A stretch of DNA of 64,000 bases from Halomonas daqiaonensis (GCF_900109725.1 NZ_FOBC01000004.1:124001-188000), one strand, 5' to 3'; positions 52,649-63,106 are shown, numbered from the stretch's first letter. The notes: a model not told the origin generated them from the letters alone. Translations and numbers: made by a program.

Positions 52649-53947
52649 TTATCCGTGGTGGCGGACCTTCTCCGGAAGCAGCCCCTTGGGCGCGTAGCGC
52701 AGCACCAGGGTGATCAGCAGGCCGATCACGAAAACCCGCGCCTGCAGGGCACGGCTGTCCATGTTGGTCGGTGTCTCCCAGCCAAGGCCTGCGCCCAGGG
52801 CCATCGCCAAGTCCATCAGGTACAGCGCCATGGGCGCCGACATGATCCAGATGATGTAGACCGCCACGGCGCCGAAGATGGTGCCCAGGTTGTTACCGGG
52901 GCCGCCAAGGATGACCATCACCAGCACCAGGAAGGTGTGGTTGAGCGGTAGGTAGCCCTGGGGATCGAACATGCTGTTGAAGCTGGCCAGGGCCGCACCG
53001 CCGATGCCCATCAGGATGCAGCCCAGCACGAAGATCTCCAGTCGACGCTTGTTGATGTCCTTGCCCATGGCGGCGGCGGAGATCTCGTTGTCGCGGATGG
53101 CGCGGATCATCCGCCCCCAGGGCGCGTGATAGGCGCGGCTCAGCAGGAAGAAGATCGCCGCGATCATCACCGCCGTGACCGAGAGATAGAGGGCCCGGGC
53201 CAGGGTGAAGCCTACCTCGGCCGGGCCTGGCACCGGCCAGGGTAGCGGCGAAACCGTGGCGGTGCCGCGGGTCAGCCAGTCGGAGTTCTTGAGGAAGGCC
53301 TTGATGATCTCGGCGATACCCAGGGTGGCGATGGCCAGGTAGTCGCTGCGCAGTCCCAGGCAGACACGTCCGATGAAGTAGCCCACCCCGCCGGCGAGTG
53401 CCCCGCCGACGACCCAGCCGACGCCGACCGGCAGGCCGAGGCCGCCGACGAAGCCGGCGCGAGACTCGATCTGGTCGGTCACGCCGCGGAAGGCATTGAC
53501 TACTACCAGATAGAGAACCAACCCGAGGATGACGGCGAGGAGGGTACGCAGCTTTTTCGGCACGCCGATGCGGTCAAGCCGGGTGGCGCCGAACACCACC
53601 AGCACGGCGGCGATCATGTAGAGCAATGCCAGACCCAACTCGCCGGGCAACTCGCTTTCCCAGAAGTCCGGGTTTATCGGAAAACTGAAGAACATGGCGC
53701 AGAAGCCGCCCAGGGCAACGAAACCCATCACGCCGGCGTTGAACTGGCCGGCATAGCCCCACTGGATGGTCAGGCCCAGGGCCAGGATGGCGTAGCAGGC
53801 GGCCTCCACCAGCATGCGGGTGCTGTAGGCCGGGCCCATGGCGGCATAGACGGCCAGCACGGCCAGCAGCACGGCGGCGAAGAGCAGGACCTCGCGTAGC
53901 GGGAAGCGGCTCTGAGCGGCGACGGTATCGGCGCGTTTCGTTTCCAT
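52649..53947 (-). CDS. livM: Branched-chain amino-acid ABC permease LivM
   Basis: A 432-residue permease with about ten helices. GYAGQFNAGVMGFVALGGFC, LGLRSDYLAIATLGIAEII, GRMIRAIRDNEISAAAMGKD and ILGGPGNNLGTIFGA are LivM motifs. It is longer than many because of an inserted segment around residues 110-165. Start overlaps the livH stop by one base. Confidence 0.93.
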   Translation of the reverse strand: METKRADTVAAQSRFPLREVLLFAAVLLAVLAVYAAMGPAYSTRMLVEAACYAILALGLTIQWGYAGQFNAGVMGFVALGGFCAMFFSFPINPDFWESELPGELGLALLYMIAAVLVVFGATRLDRIGVPKKLRTLLAVILGLVLYLVVVNAFRGVTDQIESRAGFVGGLGLPVGVGWVVGGALAGGVGYFIGRVCLGLRSDYLAIATLGIAEIIKAFLKNSDWLTRGTATVSPLPWPVPGPAEVGFTLARALYLSVTAVMIAAIFFLLSRAYHAPWGRMIRAIRDNEISAAAMGKDINKRRLEIFVLGCILMGIGGAALASFNSMFDPQGYLPLNHTFLVLVMVILGGPGNNLGTIFGAVAVYIIWIMSAPMALYLMDLAMALGAGLGWETPTNMDSRALQARVFVIGLLITLVLRYAPKGLLPEKVRHHG

Positions 53948-54951
53948 CAGATCACCTTACCCTTGAAGATGCCGGTGGGGCGCCACACCAGGATGACGAC
54001 CAGAATGAAGAAGGGCACCACGATCTTGTACTCGGTGCCGACGAAGGCCAGGTTGCCGGATTCCAGCAGCCAACTCGGCAGGCTGTCGCGGAAGGGTCGC
54101 AGCAGAACGCTCCAGTTGAAAACGGCGAGGGTCTCGGCGAAGCCGACCACGAAGCCTCCGGCAACGGCGCCAAAGGGGTGGCCCACGCCACCGACGATGG
54201 CAGCGGCAAAGATCGGCAGCAGCAGGAAGAAGCTCAGGTCGGGCTTGAAGGTCACGTCCAGCGACAGCAGGGTGCCGGCGATCGCGGCCAGGCCCCCGGC
54301 GATCACCCAGGTCACGGCGACGATAGTGTTGGTGTTGATGCCCGATGCCTGGGCCAGGTCGGGGTTGTCGGACATGGCGCGCATCGCCTTGCCCAGCCGC
54401 GAGCGGCTGAGAAAGACGTGCAGGCCGATGACCGCAACCAGGGTGATCACGAAGAGGTAGAGCTGCGGTTCGGTAATCACCACCGGGGCCCGCGCGCCCT
54501 CGAAGGGCAGGGCGAGTCGAAAGATCTCCTTGCGGTCATCGATGTAGAGGCTCTGGCCGCTGGTGCCGGCGAATAGGCGGATCAGGCCCTGGAGCATCAG
54601 GGTCACCCCCAGCGAGCCGATCACCAGCACGATCGGCTTGACCCCGTGGGCGCGCAGCGGCTTGTAGAACGCCTTGTCGATGCCCACCGCCAGCAGGGCG
54701 GTGAGCGCCATGGCCAGGGGCAGCAAGACCAGCGCCGAGGGCACGCCGAAGGCGTCTCCCGCTGCGGGGAAGGCGGTCGCCAGCAGCAGCACCATGAAGG
54801 CGCCGAAGGTCATCATGTCGCCATGGGCGAAGTGGGCGAAGCGCATGATGCTGAAGATCAGCGTCACGCCCACCGCGCCGATGGCGTAGATCGAGCCGCT
54901 CACGCTGCCGGCGATCACCACGTTGTTGATAAAGAAGACGAGTTCATTCAC
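53947..54951 (-). CDS. livH: Branched-chain amino-acid ABC permease LivH
   Basis: A 334-residue permease. GSIYAIGAVGVTLIFSIMRF, AHFAHGDMMTFGAFM, AMRAMSDNPDLAQASGIN and AAIVGGVGHPFGAVAGGFVVG are typical. Forms the translocation pore with LivM. Lies 30 bases after livF. Confidence 0.94.
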   Translation of the reverse strand: MNELVFFINNVVIAGSVSGSIYAIGAVGVTLIFSIMRFAHFAHGDMMTFGAFMVLLLATAFPAAGDAFGVPSALVLLPLAMALTALLAVGIDKAFYKPLRAHGVKPIVLVIGSLGVTLMLQGLIRLFAGTSGQSLYIDDRKEIFRLALPFEGARAPVVITEPQLYLFVITLVAVIGLHVFLSRSRLGKAMRAMSDNPDLAQASGINTNTIVAVTWVIAGGLAAIAGTLLSLDVTFKPDLSFFLLLPIFAAAIVGGVGHPFGAVAGGFVVGFAETLAVFNWSVLLRPFRDSLPSWLLESGNLAFVGTEYKIVVPFFILVVILVWRPTGIFKGKVI

Positions 54952-54981
54952 GGGATGGTTCTCCAGTACTGGCTCCGGGGG

Positions 54982-55686
54982 CTAGCCACCGAGGAAGCTC
55001 TTGGCGACTTCCGGGTCGGCCAGCAGGGCGGCGCCGGTATCGGTGAAACGGTTCTGGCCGGCGGCCAGCACGAAGCCGCGGTCGGCAATGGCCAGGGCCT
55101 GCTTGGCATTCTGCTCGACCATCAGGATGCCCACGCCGGCCGAGTTGATCAGCTTCACCTGCTCGAAGATCTGGTTCATGTAGAGCGGCGAGAGCCCGGC
55201 AGTGGGCTCGTCGAGCAGCAGCAGGCTGGGCTCTGCCATCAGGGCCCGGCCCATGGCGACCATCTGCCGCTGGCCGCCAGAGAGCTCGCCGGCCGGCTGG
55301 TGGCGCTTGTCGTGGAGGGGCGGGAAGAATTCGTAGACCTGCTTCAGCATGCGCTTGACGTTACCGGGCTTGAGGAAGGCGCCCATCTCCAGGTTCTCCT
55401 TCACCGTGAGGCTCGGGAAGACGTTGTGCTCCTGGGGGACGAAGCCCATGCCCTTCTGTACCAGCTTGTTGGTCGGCAGGTTCTGGATCGGTTCGCCACG
55501 CAGCAGGATCTCGCCCTGGCTGACGTTGAGCAGGCCGAAGATGGCCTTGAGCATGGTGGACTTGCCGGCGCCGTTGGGGCCGACGATCACGCCGATCTCG
55601 TCGGCCTCGATGGCCATGTCCACCCCGTTGAGGATGTTCATGCCACCGTAGCCACCGTGCACGTCGCGTGCGTCGAGTAATGGCAT
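54982..55686 (-). CDS. livF: Branched-chain amino-acid ABC ATPase LivF
   Basis: A 234-residue ATPase with Walker A GPNGAGKSTML, signature ELSGGQRQMVAMGRAL, Walker B LLLLDEPTAGLSP and MVEQNAKQAL as the H-loop equivalent (His replaced in the LivF manner). NILNGVDM and short C-terminus separate it from LivG. 85 bases from livG. Confidence 0.94.
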   Translation of the reverse strand: MPLLDARDVHGGYGGMNILNGVDMAIEADEIGVIVGPNGAGKSTMLKAIFGLLNVSQGEILLRGEPIQNLPTNKLVQKGMGFVPQEHNVFPSLTVKENLEMGAFLKPGNVKRMLKQVYEFFPPLHDKRHQPAGELSGGQRQMVAMGRALMAEPSLLLLDEPTAGLSPLYMNQIFEQVKLINSAGVGILMVEQNAKQALAIADRGFVLAAGQNRFTDTGAALLADPEVAKSFLGG

Positions 55687-55770
55687 TCAGACGTTCTCTG
55701 CGTTCGTTCTCGTTGTTGGAAAGCGCTGGGATGCGCTGGCCGGAGGCGCCGTCGGGCGGCGGCTTTCCCG

Positions 55771-56538
55771 TCAGGACGCGGCGCCGAAGTAGGCCTCGAT
55801 GACCTGGGGGTTGTTCTGGATCTCCTCGATGCTGCCCTCGACCATCACGCTGCCCTGGGCAAGCACGATCACCGGCTCGCAGAGCCGCGCGATCATGTCC
55901 ATGTCGTGCTCGATGACCAGGAAGGTGTAGCCCATCTCACGGTTGAGCCGCTCGATGTTGGTTACCAGGTCGCCGAGCAGGGTGCGGTTGACCCCGGCGG
56001 CAATCTCGTCGAGCAGTACCACCCGAGCGTCGGTCATCATGGTGCGGCCGAGCTCCAGGAGCTTCTTCTGGCCACCGGAGAGGTTACCGGCCAGCTCGTT
56101 ACGTACGTGGTGCAGGCCGATGAAGTCGATCACCTCCAGCGCCCGGCGACGCACCTCGGCCTCCTCTTTGCCCACCAGGGAGGGCTTGAACCAGGCGTTG
56201 AAGAGAGTCTCGCCGGCCTGGGCCGGGGGTACCATCATCAGGTTCTCCAGCGCCGTCATCTGCGAAAATTCATGGGCGATCTGGAAGGTGCGCAGCAGCC
56301 CCTTGTGGAACAGCTCGTTGGCGGGCCGGTTGGTGATCTCTTCGCCATCGAGCAGTACCCGGCCGCTATCCAGCGGCAGGGCGCCGGCGATGATGTTGAA
56401 CAGCGTCGACTTACCGGCCCCGTTGGGGCCGATCAGGCCGGTAATCGAGCCCTGCTCCACCTGGATCGAGCAGTCATTGATGACCTTGAGGCCACCGAAG
56501 GCCTTGTGGACGTGCTGGACGTCGATGATGGCTGCCAT
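55771..56538 (-). CDS. livG: Branched-chain amino-acid ABC ATPase LivG
   Basis: A 255-residue ATPase with Walker A GPNGAGKSTLF, signature NLSGGQKKLLELGRTM, Walker B VVLLDEIAAGVN and H-loop VIEHDMDMI. The LivG-specific insertion around residues 85-135 (MMVPPAQAGETLF) is present. It follows the SNF transporter gene by 24 bases, so the two may be on one transcript. Confidence 0.94.
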   Translation of the reverse strand: MAAIIDVQHVHKAFGGLKVINDCSIQVEQGSITGLIGPNGAGKSTLFNIIAGALPLDSGRVLLDGEEITNRPANELFHKGLLRTFQIAHEFSQMTALENLMMVPPAQAGETLFNAWFKPSLVGKEEAEVRRRALEVIDFIGLHHVRNELAGNLSGGQKKLLELGRTMMTDARVVLLDEIAAGVNRTLLGDLVTNIERLNREMGYTFLVIEHDMDMIARLCEPVIVLAQGSVMVEGSIEEIQNNPQVIEAYFGAAS

Positions 56539-56562
56539 ATCGTGTTCCGTCGGTTGTCGTTC

Positions 56563-58008
56563 TTACAGTTCCTGGCTGTCGTCGGCCAGGAAAGTGCGGC
56601 CGGCGGCGAAGGCGCCGACGATCACCACGGCGCCGATGGCCGGAATCAGGTAGCCCTCCACCTGCGGAATGCTGCGTAGGAAGACGAAGGCGACCGCGGC
56701 GGGCGCCACGAAGCGTACCAGGAAACGCCAGATGCGGAACCAGCGCTCGTTGGTCCGCATCTCCTTCATCACCTCGGCGTGGGTCAGCGCCCAGCCGGCG
56801 AACAGTGCGATCAAAAGACCGCCCAGCGGCATGAAGATGTTGGTCAGCAGCTCGATGAACGCGAAGGGACTGCGTCCGAAGAGGGTGTGGAAGAGCGTGC
56901 CCTCGGCCCAGAGGTTGAAGCTGAGTACGGTGAGCAGCCCCAGCGCCCAGCTGGCGATGACCATGATCGCCACTGCCTGGGGCCGGGTCATGTCGAAACG
57001 CTCGACCAGGAAGGCCGCTACCGGCTCGATCAGCGAGATCGAGGAGCTGATCGCCGCACCCAGCACCAGGATGAAGAAGGCACCGCCGACCAGCGCCCCA
57101 CCGGGCATCTCGGCGAAGGCCAGCGGCAGGGTGACGAACATCAGCCCCGGGCCCTCGCCGGGATCGAGCCCGGCCCCGAAGACCAGCGAGAAGATTGCCA
57201 GGCCGGCGACCATGGCTACCGCAGTGTCGACCACGGCGATGGAGAAGGCGGTGCGGGTCAGCGAGGCTTCGCCGGGCATGTAGGCGCCATAGGCCATGAT
57301 CGCGCCCATGCCCAGACTCAGAGTGAAGAACGACTGGCCCATGGCCTGCAGCCAGCCTTCAAGGCTGAGGTCGGCGAGGTTGAAGGTGAACAGGAAGCTG
57401 GCCGCGGCGCCCAAGTCGCCGATGATGGCCCCGTAGCTCAGCACCACCAGCAGGATCACGAACAGTGAGGGCATCAGCACGCGCAACCCCGCCTCGATGC
57501 CCTTGTGGATGCCGAGGCCGACGATCAGTGCCGAAGCGGCGATGAACAGGGTGTGATAGAGCGTCAGCAGCCCGGGCGAGGCGAGCAGGGCATCGAAGCT
57601 CTGTCCCACGCCGGCGGCGTCCACGTCGATCAACGCACCGGTGAACATCAGTCCGGTGTAGTGGATCGCCCAGCCGGCGATCACCGAGTAGAAGCTCAGG
57701 ATCAGGAAGGCCGAGGCGGCACCCAGCCAGCCGATCGACTCCCAGCTCCGCGACGTCTGGTGAGTACGTGTCAGGAAACGCATGCCCATGATCGGGCTGC
57801 ATCGGCTGTTGCGCCCCAGCATGATCTCGGCAATCAGGATGGGAATGCCCACCGCGAAGATGGTCAGGGCATAGATCAGGATGAAGGCCCCGCCGCCGTT
57901 CTCGCCGGTCAGATAGGGAAAGCGCCAGAGATTGCCGAGCCCGACGGCCGAGCCGACGGCAGCGAGCAGGAAGGTGCCCTTGTGGGTCCAGACGTTGTGC
58001 GTGCTCAT
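56563..58008 (-). CDS. Sodium-dependent neurotransmitter-symporter (SNF) family transporter
   Basis: A 481-residue protein of the LeuT fold with 12 helices. The first helix contains AAVGSAVGLGNLWRFPYL with the Na+/substrate residues, and GAGLDPGEGPGLMFVTLPLA belongs to helix 7-8. Bacterial members co-transport amino acids with Na+, which suits a marine or saline life style. Its closeness to livG hints at related substrates. The ATG at 58008 gives the normal N-terminus. Confidence 0.92.
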   Translation of the reverse strand: MSTHNVWTHKGTFLLAAVGSAVGLGNLWRFPYLTGENGGGAFILIYALTIFAVGIPILIAEIMLGRNSRCSPIMGMRFLTRTHQTSRSWESIGWLGAASAFLILSFYSVIAGWAIHYTGLMFTGALIDVDAAGVGQSFDALLASPGLLTLYHTLFIAASALIVGLGIHKGIEAGLRVLMPSLFVILLVVLSYGAIIGDLGAAASFLFTFNLADLSLEGWLQAMGQSFFTLSLGMGAIMAYGAYMPGEASLTRTAFSIAVVDTAVAMVAGLAIFSLVFGAGLDPGEGPGLMFVTLPLAFAEMPGGALVGGAFFILVLGAAISSSISLIEPVAAFLVERFDMTRPQAVAIMVIASWALGLLTVLSFNLWAEGTLFHTLFGRSPFAFIELLTNIFMPLGGLLIALFAGWALTHAEVMKEMRTNERWFRIWRFLVRFVAPAAVAFVFLRSIPQVEGYLIPAIGAVVIVGAFAAGRTFLADDSQEL

Positions 58009-58136
58009 GGGGATCCAGGATTGTCTTGGTGGGCCTTGTGGGCCTGCCCCGCGACTTTGCGGCACAAGCCCCCTTCCTGGCTAGTAGACCTGCGTTTAGG
58101 GGGCGTTGGCGGAGACGATGGTATCCGTGCGCTGAA

Positions 58137-58454
58137 TCACTCCTTGTCGTCCTCGGCGTCGTCGGGTTCGGGTTCCAGGGCGCGCTTGTCGTCCGGCAGG
58201 CGCACGGTGTCGCCGAGGGCGAGCTTGCCGTGGGACTTGAGGCGTCGGCCGTTGTCCATGGCGATGATCGCCGCTACCTCGCCGATGCTGGTGCCCTCGA
58301 CCCAGGCATCAACCTTCACCCGAACAATGGTGCCTTCGTAGCGGGCCGAAAGGATGTCGCCCTGCCGGGGCTCGATTCGCTGCTCGGGATCGTTGGCGAA
58401 ATGTTCCAGCACGCTGTCGCTGCCGGGGGCGTCCCACTCCACGTGCTTGTGCAT
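58137..58454 (-). CDS. Unrecognised 105-residue protein
   Basis: A soluble, acidic protein (C-terminal tail EPEPDDAEDDKE) with no signal peptide. The middle, RQGDILSARYEGTIVRVKVD, suggests a small beta-barrel. Good AGGAG before the ATG supports translation. No family recognised. Alone between typA and the SNF gene. Confidence 0.7.
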   Translation of the reverse strand: MHKHVEWDAPGSDSVLEHFANDPEQRIEPRQGDILSARYEGTIVRVKVDAWVEGTSIGEVAAIIAMDNGRRLKSHGKLALGDTVRLPDDKRALEPEPDDAEDDKE

Positions 58455-58541
58455 GGTGGCTCTCCTTGGGTAAGGGGAATACAGCCTCCAGCATAGCCGT
58501 CGACGCCGTGAACGACAGTACGCTGCGGGCGTAAACGAAAG

Positions 58542-58561
58542 AGCCCGCCTGGTGGCGGGCT
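58542..58561 (-). terminator. Rho-independent terminator of typA
   Basis: On the minus strand AGCCCGCC-ACCA-GGCGGGCT is followed by CTTTCGTTT, 24 bases after the typA stop. Confidence 0.85.
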
Positions 58562-58584
58562 TCTCTGCGCTGGCGCGAGGGACG

Positions 58585-60411
58585 TTATTTCTTGCCGGCG
58601 CGCTTGCGATCGTTCTCGGTCAGGTGCTTCTTGCGCAAGCGGATGTGGTGCGGGGTGATCTCGACCAGCTCGTCGTCATCGAGGAATTCGATGGCCTGCT
58701 CGAGGCTGAACTTCACCGGTGGGGTGAGGACGATGTTCTCGTCGTTGCCCGAGGCGCGCATGTTGTCGAGCTTCTTGCCCTTGGTAGGGTTGACCACCAT
58801 GTCGTTGGCGCGGTTGTTGATGCCGATCAGCATGCCCTCGTAGACCTCGGTGCCGTGGTCGATGATCAGCTTGCCACGCTCCTGCAGGGCATAGAGGGCA
58901 TAGGCCAGGGCCTTGCCGGAGACCATGGAGACCAGTACGCCGTTGCGGCGCTCGATGGAGGCATCGGGCTTGAGCGGGCCGTAGTGGTCGAAGCGGCTGG
59001 TGAGGATGCCGGTGCCGGAGGTCAGGGTCAGGAACTGGCCACGAAAGCCGATCAGCCCGCGGGCGGGGATCATGAAGTCCAGGCGCACGCGGCCCTTGCC
59101 GTCCGGGTTCATGTTGAGCAGCTCGCCCTTGCGATAGCCCAGCTCCTCCATGATCGCGCCCTGGTGCTGCTCCTCGCAGTCGATGATCACTTCCTCGTAG
59201 GGCTCCTGCTTCTCTCCATCGATCTCGCGGATGATCACCTCGGGACGCCCAACGGCGAGCTCGAAGCCCTCGCGACGCATGGACTCGATCAGCACCGAGA
59301 GGTGCAGCTCCCCGCGCCCGGAGACCTTGAACTTCTCCGGGGTCTCGCCCTGCTCCACGCGCAGCGCCACGTTGTGGATCAGTTCCTGTTCGAGCCGGTC
59401 CTTGATGTTGCGGCTGGTGACGAACTTGCCGTCCTTGCCGGCGAAGGGCGAGTCGTTGACCTGGAAGCTCATGGAGACGGTGGGCTCGTCCACGGAGAGC
59501 GGCGGCAGCGCCTCGACGGCAGCCGGGTCGCACAGGGTGTCGGAGATCGCCAGGCTGTCGATGCCGGTGATGCAGATGATGTCGCCGGCAGTAGCCTCGT
59601 CGGTCTGCACGCGCTCCAGACCCATGTGGGTCATCACCTGGCCGATCTTGCCCTTGCGGGTGTTGCCTTCCTTGGTGATGACGGTGACCTGCTGGTTGGG
59701 CTTGACCGAGCCACGCTTGATGCGGCCCAGGCCGATGACGCCGACATAGCTGTTGTAGTCCAGTGCGGAGATCTGCATCTGGAAGGGGCCGTCGAGCTCG
59801 ACCTTGGGCGGCTCGACGATGTCGACGATGGACTGGAACATGGGCGTCATGTCCTCGGCCAGTTCATCGGGGTCTGGTCCGGCGATGCCGTTTAGCGCCG
59901 AGCAGTAGATGATCGGGAAGTCGAGTTGGTCGTCGCTGGCCCCGAGGTTGTCGAACAGGTCGAAGATCTGGTCGATGACCCAGTCCGGCCGAGCGCCGGG
60001 GCGATCGATCTTGTTGACCACGACGATGGGCTTGAGACCCTGGTCGAAGGCTTTCTGGGTGACGAAGCGGGTCTGCGGCATGGGGCCGTCGACGGCGTCG
60101 ACCAGTAGCAGCACGGAGTCGACCATGGACATGACGCGCTCGACCTCGCCACCGAAGTCGGCGTGTCCGGGCGTGTCGACGATGTTGATGTGGTAGTACT
60201 GGCCGTCGGGGCCTTGCCAGCGGATCGCCGTGTTCTTGGCCAGGATGGTGATGCCGCGTTCCTTCTCCTGGTCATTGGAGTCCATGATGCGCTCCTGCCC
60301 CTCGGCCTTGCGGTCGAGAGTACCGGACTGGCTGAGCAGTTTGTCGACCAGGGTGGTCTTGCCATGGTCGACGTGAGCGATGATGGCGATGTTGCGAAGG
60401 TTATCGATCAC
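58585..60411 (-). CDS. typA: Ribosome-associated GTPase TypA/BipA
   Basis: A 608-residue translational GTPase acting in 50S assembly and stress or cold growth. G motifs: [19 protein letters not shown] and [11 protein letters not shown]. Domain order is G domain (1-200), beta-barrel, two alpha/beta domains and a C-terminal TypA-specific domain ([16 protein letters not shown]). The GTG at 60411 gives [20 protein letters not shown], aligned with E. coli [20 protein letters not shown]; an upstream extension is untranslated leader. Confidence 0.95.
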   Translation of the reverse strand: MIDNLRNIAIIAHVDHGKTTLVDKLLSQSGTLDRKAEGQERIMDSNDQEKERGITILAKNTAIRWQGPDGQYYHINIVDTPGHADFGGEVERVMSMVDSVLLLVDAVDGPMPQTRFVTQKAFDQGLKPIVVVNKIDRPGARPDWVIDQIFDLFDNLGASDDQLDFPIIYCSALNGIAGPDPDELAEDMTPMFQSIVDIVEPPKVELDGPFQMQISALDYNSYVGVIGLGRIKRGSVKPNQQVTVITKEGNTRKGKIGQVMTHMGLERVQTDEATAGDIICITGIDSLAISDTLCDPAAVEALPPLSVDEPTVSMSFQVNDSPFAGKDGKFVTSRNIKDRLEQELIHNVALRVEQGETPEKFKVSGRGELHLSVLIESMRREGFELAVGRPEVIIREIDGEKQEPYEEVIIDCEEQHQGAIMEELGYRKGELLNMNPDGKGRVRLDFMIPARGLIGFRGQFLTLTSGTGILTSRFDHYGPLKPDASIERRNGVLVSMVSGKALAYALYALQERGKLIIDHGTEVYEGMLIGINNRANDMVVNPTKGKKLDNMRASGNDENIVLTPPVKFSLEQAIEFLDDDELVEITPHHIRLRKKHLTENDRKRAGKK

Positions 60412-60547
60412 GACGGGATCCTGCTGACAAAATTGGGGCCGCATTATAGGGGCAGGGTGATGACGGCTACCAGCCTTGTCGCCTTTTATCTTGCCGTGCC
60501 ATGGGATATCAGTGACTTGGCAGCCTTTCCGTTTGACCATCCATGTC

Positions 60548-61087
60548 TCAAGCCACGACGATTGTGATCCTGGCATGGCAGGCACGCAGACGCTCGATCA
60601 GGTCGGGCACAGCCTCGGTGTCGAGTGCCGGGTCGCAGCCTCCGATGCGCTCGAACCAGGTCCGCGAGACGCAGAGGGTGTCAGCAGGCGTCTGGTGGCG
60701 TAGACGTTGCCAGAGTTGTATCAGTCGGCTAGTGCTCGCCGTAGCCAACACCACGGCGTCCCAGCTGTGTTGCTCTATGTCAGTCAGCGATTTCTTGAGC
60801 CAGCCGGCGGGGATGGCGCGCCCCTGGGCCGGGAATAGCAGGGCCTGTCCCTGACTGTGGGCCGCGGCCATGTTTAAGCGATCCCCCAGCGGGGTGCCTT
60901 CTGTGGTCACGAGGCACGCATTGTGTCCTCTTGTCAAGCGCACCAGGCGCGGGTCTTTAGTGTCGTCGGCAAGCATTACTTGCACCCGCAGGTCGCGCCG
61001 TTGGCGGAGTGGTCTCAAGGCCGCCAGGCGGCGGGGGAGGCCGGAACCCGCGGAGCGGGCATCGAGGAGAATGCTGCAGGCGATCAT
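60548..61087 (-). CDS. Glycosyltransferase-like protein (GT2/TIGR04283-type, reduced)
   Basis: A 179-residue protein. SILLDARSAGSGLPRRLAALR at the start, LGDRLNMAAAHSQGQALLF and CVSRTWFERIGGCDP resemble GT2-fold transferases that decorate small molecules, but the nucleotide-binding DxD motif is not clear (the corresponding place reads LLFPAQGR). Length is shorter than normal for the family (about 220-240). It could be a divergent or non-catalytic relative. Ribosome site is weak; upstream in-frame starts exist but with poor composition. Confidence 0.6.
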   Translation of the reverse strand: MIACSILLDARSAGSGLPRRLAALRPLRQRRDLRVQVMLADDTKDPRLVRLTRGHNACLVTTEGTPLGDRLNMAAAHSQGQALLFPAQGRAIPAGWLKKSLTDIEQHSWDAVVLATASTSRLIQLWQRLRHQTPADTLCVSRTWFERIGGCDPALDTEAVPDLIERLRACHARITIVVA

Positions 61088-61341
61088 TCTCGTACTGGCT
61101 CCAGTGGTGGGTCGTGCCCGGGTCGGGCTGATATGGCGCCATTTCCAGAACCCGCGCCTCACCGGCCTGCGCCGCCATGTAAGTGAGTGTAGTTTTTGGT
61201 TGTAAAGCGTATCAATGAGGCGCCGGACTGATATTTCTTCGCACGAGACATGACATTTTGGCCGCCTCAAGCATGAGGTGCGCCATCAGCGGTCTAGGGG
61301 TGTGGAAGCACGTGCCAAGATGGTGCGCAGGAGGCTGATTG

Positions 61342-61358
61342 TGCACTTTAATGGTGCA
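61342..61358. promoter_or_regulatory. NtrC enhancer site upstream of glnA
   Basis: TGCACTTTAATGGTGCA is a perfect palindromic match to TGCAC-N7-GTGCA. It lies about 150 bases upstream of the sigma-54 promoter. Half-sites GGTGCA also occur at 61405-61410 and 61480-61485. The 558 bases between the glycosyltransferase-like gene and glnA hold only these regulatory elements as far as I can see. Confidence 0.82.
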
Positions 61359-61489
61359 ATGAGGCGCGCAACATCCCCGCTCCCCGCGTCGACATGCCGA
61401 TGTTGGTGCAAGGTGTGTCCGGCGTGGAGGAGATAAAATTCTGTTAAATCAATAGAATGTGGAATGGGTGGCATAGATCGGTGCAAAAC

Positions 61490-61505
61490 TGGCACGCTGC
61501 CTGCA
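61490..61505 (+). promoter_or_regulatory. Sigma-54 promoter of glnA
   Basis: TGGCACGCTGCCTGCA has the invariant GG (61491-61492) and GC (61503-61504) with exact 10-base separation. Expected transcript start is near 61515, giving a leader of about 130 bases. Confidence 0.85.
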
Positions 61506-61645
61506 TTGCTTTGGGCAGTGCCATGCTCGTGCATGGCGGCCGTGGGCAGCGCTGCTGCGGCGTGCTACAACACGTGCTGGGATCGCCAGTGCCATTGCTT
61601 TACATCAGCCCAACCTTTCGAGCCTAGCTCACAGTGGAGGACATC

Positions 61646-63052
61646 ATGTCTGCCAAGACTCTCGCCCTGATTGAAGAACACGACATTACGTGGGTCGACC
61701 TGCGCTTCACCGATACCCGTGGCAAGGAGCAGCACGTCACCATCCCGGCCCGTGACGTCGACGAAGAATTTTTCGAGAACGGCCAGATGTTCGACGGTTC
61801 CTCCATCTCCGGCTGGAAGGGCATCAATGAGTCGGACATGATCCTGCGCCCCGAGGACGGTACCGCCTTCCTCGACCCCTTCACCGAAGATGCCACCCTG
61901 GTGCTGCGCTGCGATATCATCGAGCCGGCCACCATGCAGGGCTACGAGCGTGACCCGCGTTCCATCGCCAAGCGTGCCGAGGCCTATCTGCAGTCCTCCG
62001 GCCTGGGCGATACCGCCTTCTTCGGTCCGGAGCCCGAGTTCTTCATCTTCGACGAGGTGCACTGGAAGTCCGATATCGAGGGCTCCATGTACAAGATCAC
62101 CTCCGAAGAGGGTGCCTGGTCCACCGATCGTCAGGTCGAGGGCGGCAACCTAGGGCACCGTCCGCGCGTCAAGGGCGGCTACTTCCCGGTTCCGCCGGTG
62201 GATAGCTTCCATGACATCCGTGGTGCCATGTGCAACACCCTGGAGGCCATCGGCCAGACCGTCGAGGTGCACCACCACGAAGTGTCGAATGCCGGCCAGA
62301 ACGAGATCGGCGTCAAGTTCAACACCCTGGTCAAGAAGGCCGATGAGCTTCAGGAAATGAAGTACGTGGTGCACAACGTCGCTCACGCCTTCGGCAAGAC
62401 CGCCACCTTCATGCCCAAGCCGCTGGTCGGCGACAACGGCAGTGGCATGCACGTCCACCAGTCCTTCTGGAAGGAAGGTGTCAATCAGTTCGCCGGTGAC
62501 GAATACGCCGGTCTCTCCGAGATGGCGCTTTATTACATTGGTGGCATCATCAAGCACGCTCGCGCCCTGAACGCCTTCGCCAACGCTTCCACCAACTCCT
62601 ACAAGCGTCTGGTGCCGGGCTTCGAGGCACCGGTGATGCTGGCTTACAGCGCCCGCAACCGCTCCGCGTCGCTGCGCATTCCCTACACCGCCAGCCCCAA
62701 GGGCAAGCGTGTCGAGCTGCGCTTCCCGGACCCGACCGCCAACCCCTACCTGTGCTTCGCGGCGATGCTGATGGCCGGCATCGACGGCATCAAGAACAAG
62801 ATCCACCCCGGCGACGCCATGGACAAGAACCTCTATGACCTGCCGCCGGAAGAGGGCAAGTCCGTGCCGACCGTGGCCCATAGCCTCGATCAGGCCCTGG
62901 AGGCGCTGGATGCCGATCGCGACTTCCTTACCGAGGGTGGCGTGTTCACCGACGAAATGATCGATGCCTACATCGAGTTGCTCAGCGAGGACGTGGAGCG
63001 CATCCGCATGACCACGCATCCGATCGAGTTCGACATGTACTACAGCTGCTGA
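61646..63052 (+). CDS. glnA: Glutamine synthetase type I
   Basis: A 468-residue ATP-dependent enzyme that joins ammonia to glutamate, acting as a dodecamer. [43 protein letters not shown] and [16 protein letters not shown] active-site segments are intact. The adenylylation Tyr397 is in [21 protein letters not shown] precedes the ATG. The upstream sigma-54/NtrC elements show nitrogen control. A hairpin terminator follows. Confidence 0.97.
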   Translation: MSAKTLALIEEHDITWVDLRFTDTRGKEQHVTIPARDVDEEFFENGQMFDGSSISGWKGINESDMILRPEDGTAFLDPFTEDATLVLRCDIIEPATMQGYERDPRSIAKRAEAYLQSSGLGDTAFFGPEPEFFIFDEVHWKSDIEGSMYKITSEEGAWSTDRQVEGGNLGHRPRVKGGYFPVPPVDSFHDIRGAMCNTLEAIGQTVEVHHHEVSNAGQNEIGVKFNTLVKKADELQEMKYVVHNVAHAFGKTATFMPKPLVGDNGSGMHVHQSFWKEGVNQFAGDEYAGLSEMALYYIGGIIKHARALNAFANASTNSYKRLVPGFEAPVMLAYSARNRSASLRIPYTASPKGKRVELRFPDPTANPYLCFAAMLMAGIDGIKNKIHPGDAMDKNLYDLPPEEGKSVPTVAHSLDQALEALDADRDFLTEGGVFTDEMIDAYIELLSEDVERIRMTTHPIEFDMYYSC

Positions 63053-63106
63053 TCGTGCCCGGACCTTCCGGTCCGGTGTGGTTCATCACCACAGTGTTGA
63101 GCGAAG

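Noticed and set aside
58552-59895. A 447-codon plus-strand frame across typA
   Set aside because: Antisense to the conserved GTPase; hydrophobic low-complexity product with no recognisable motif.
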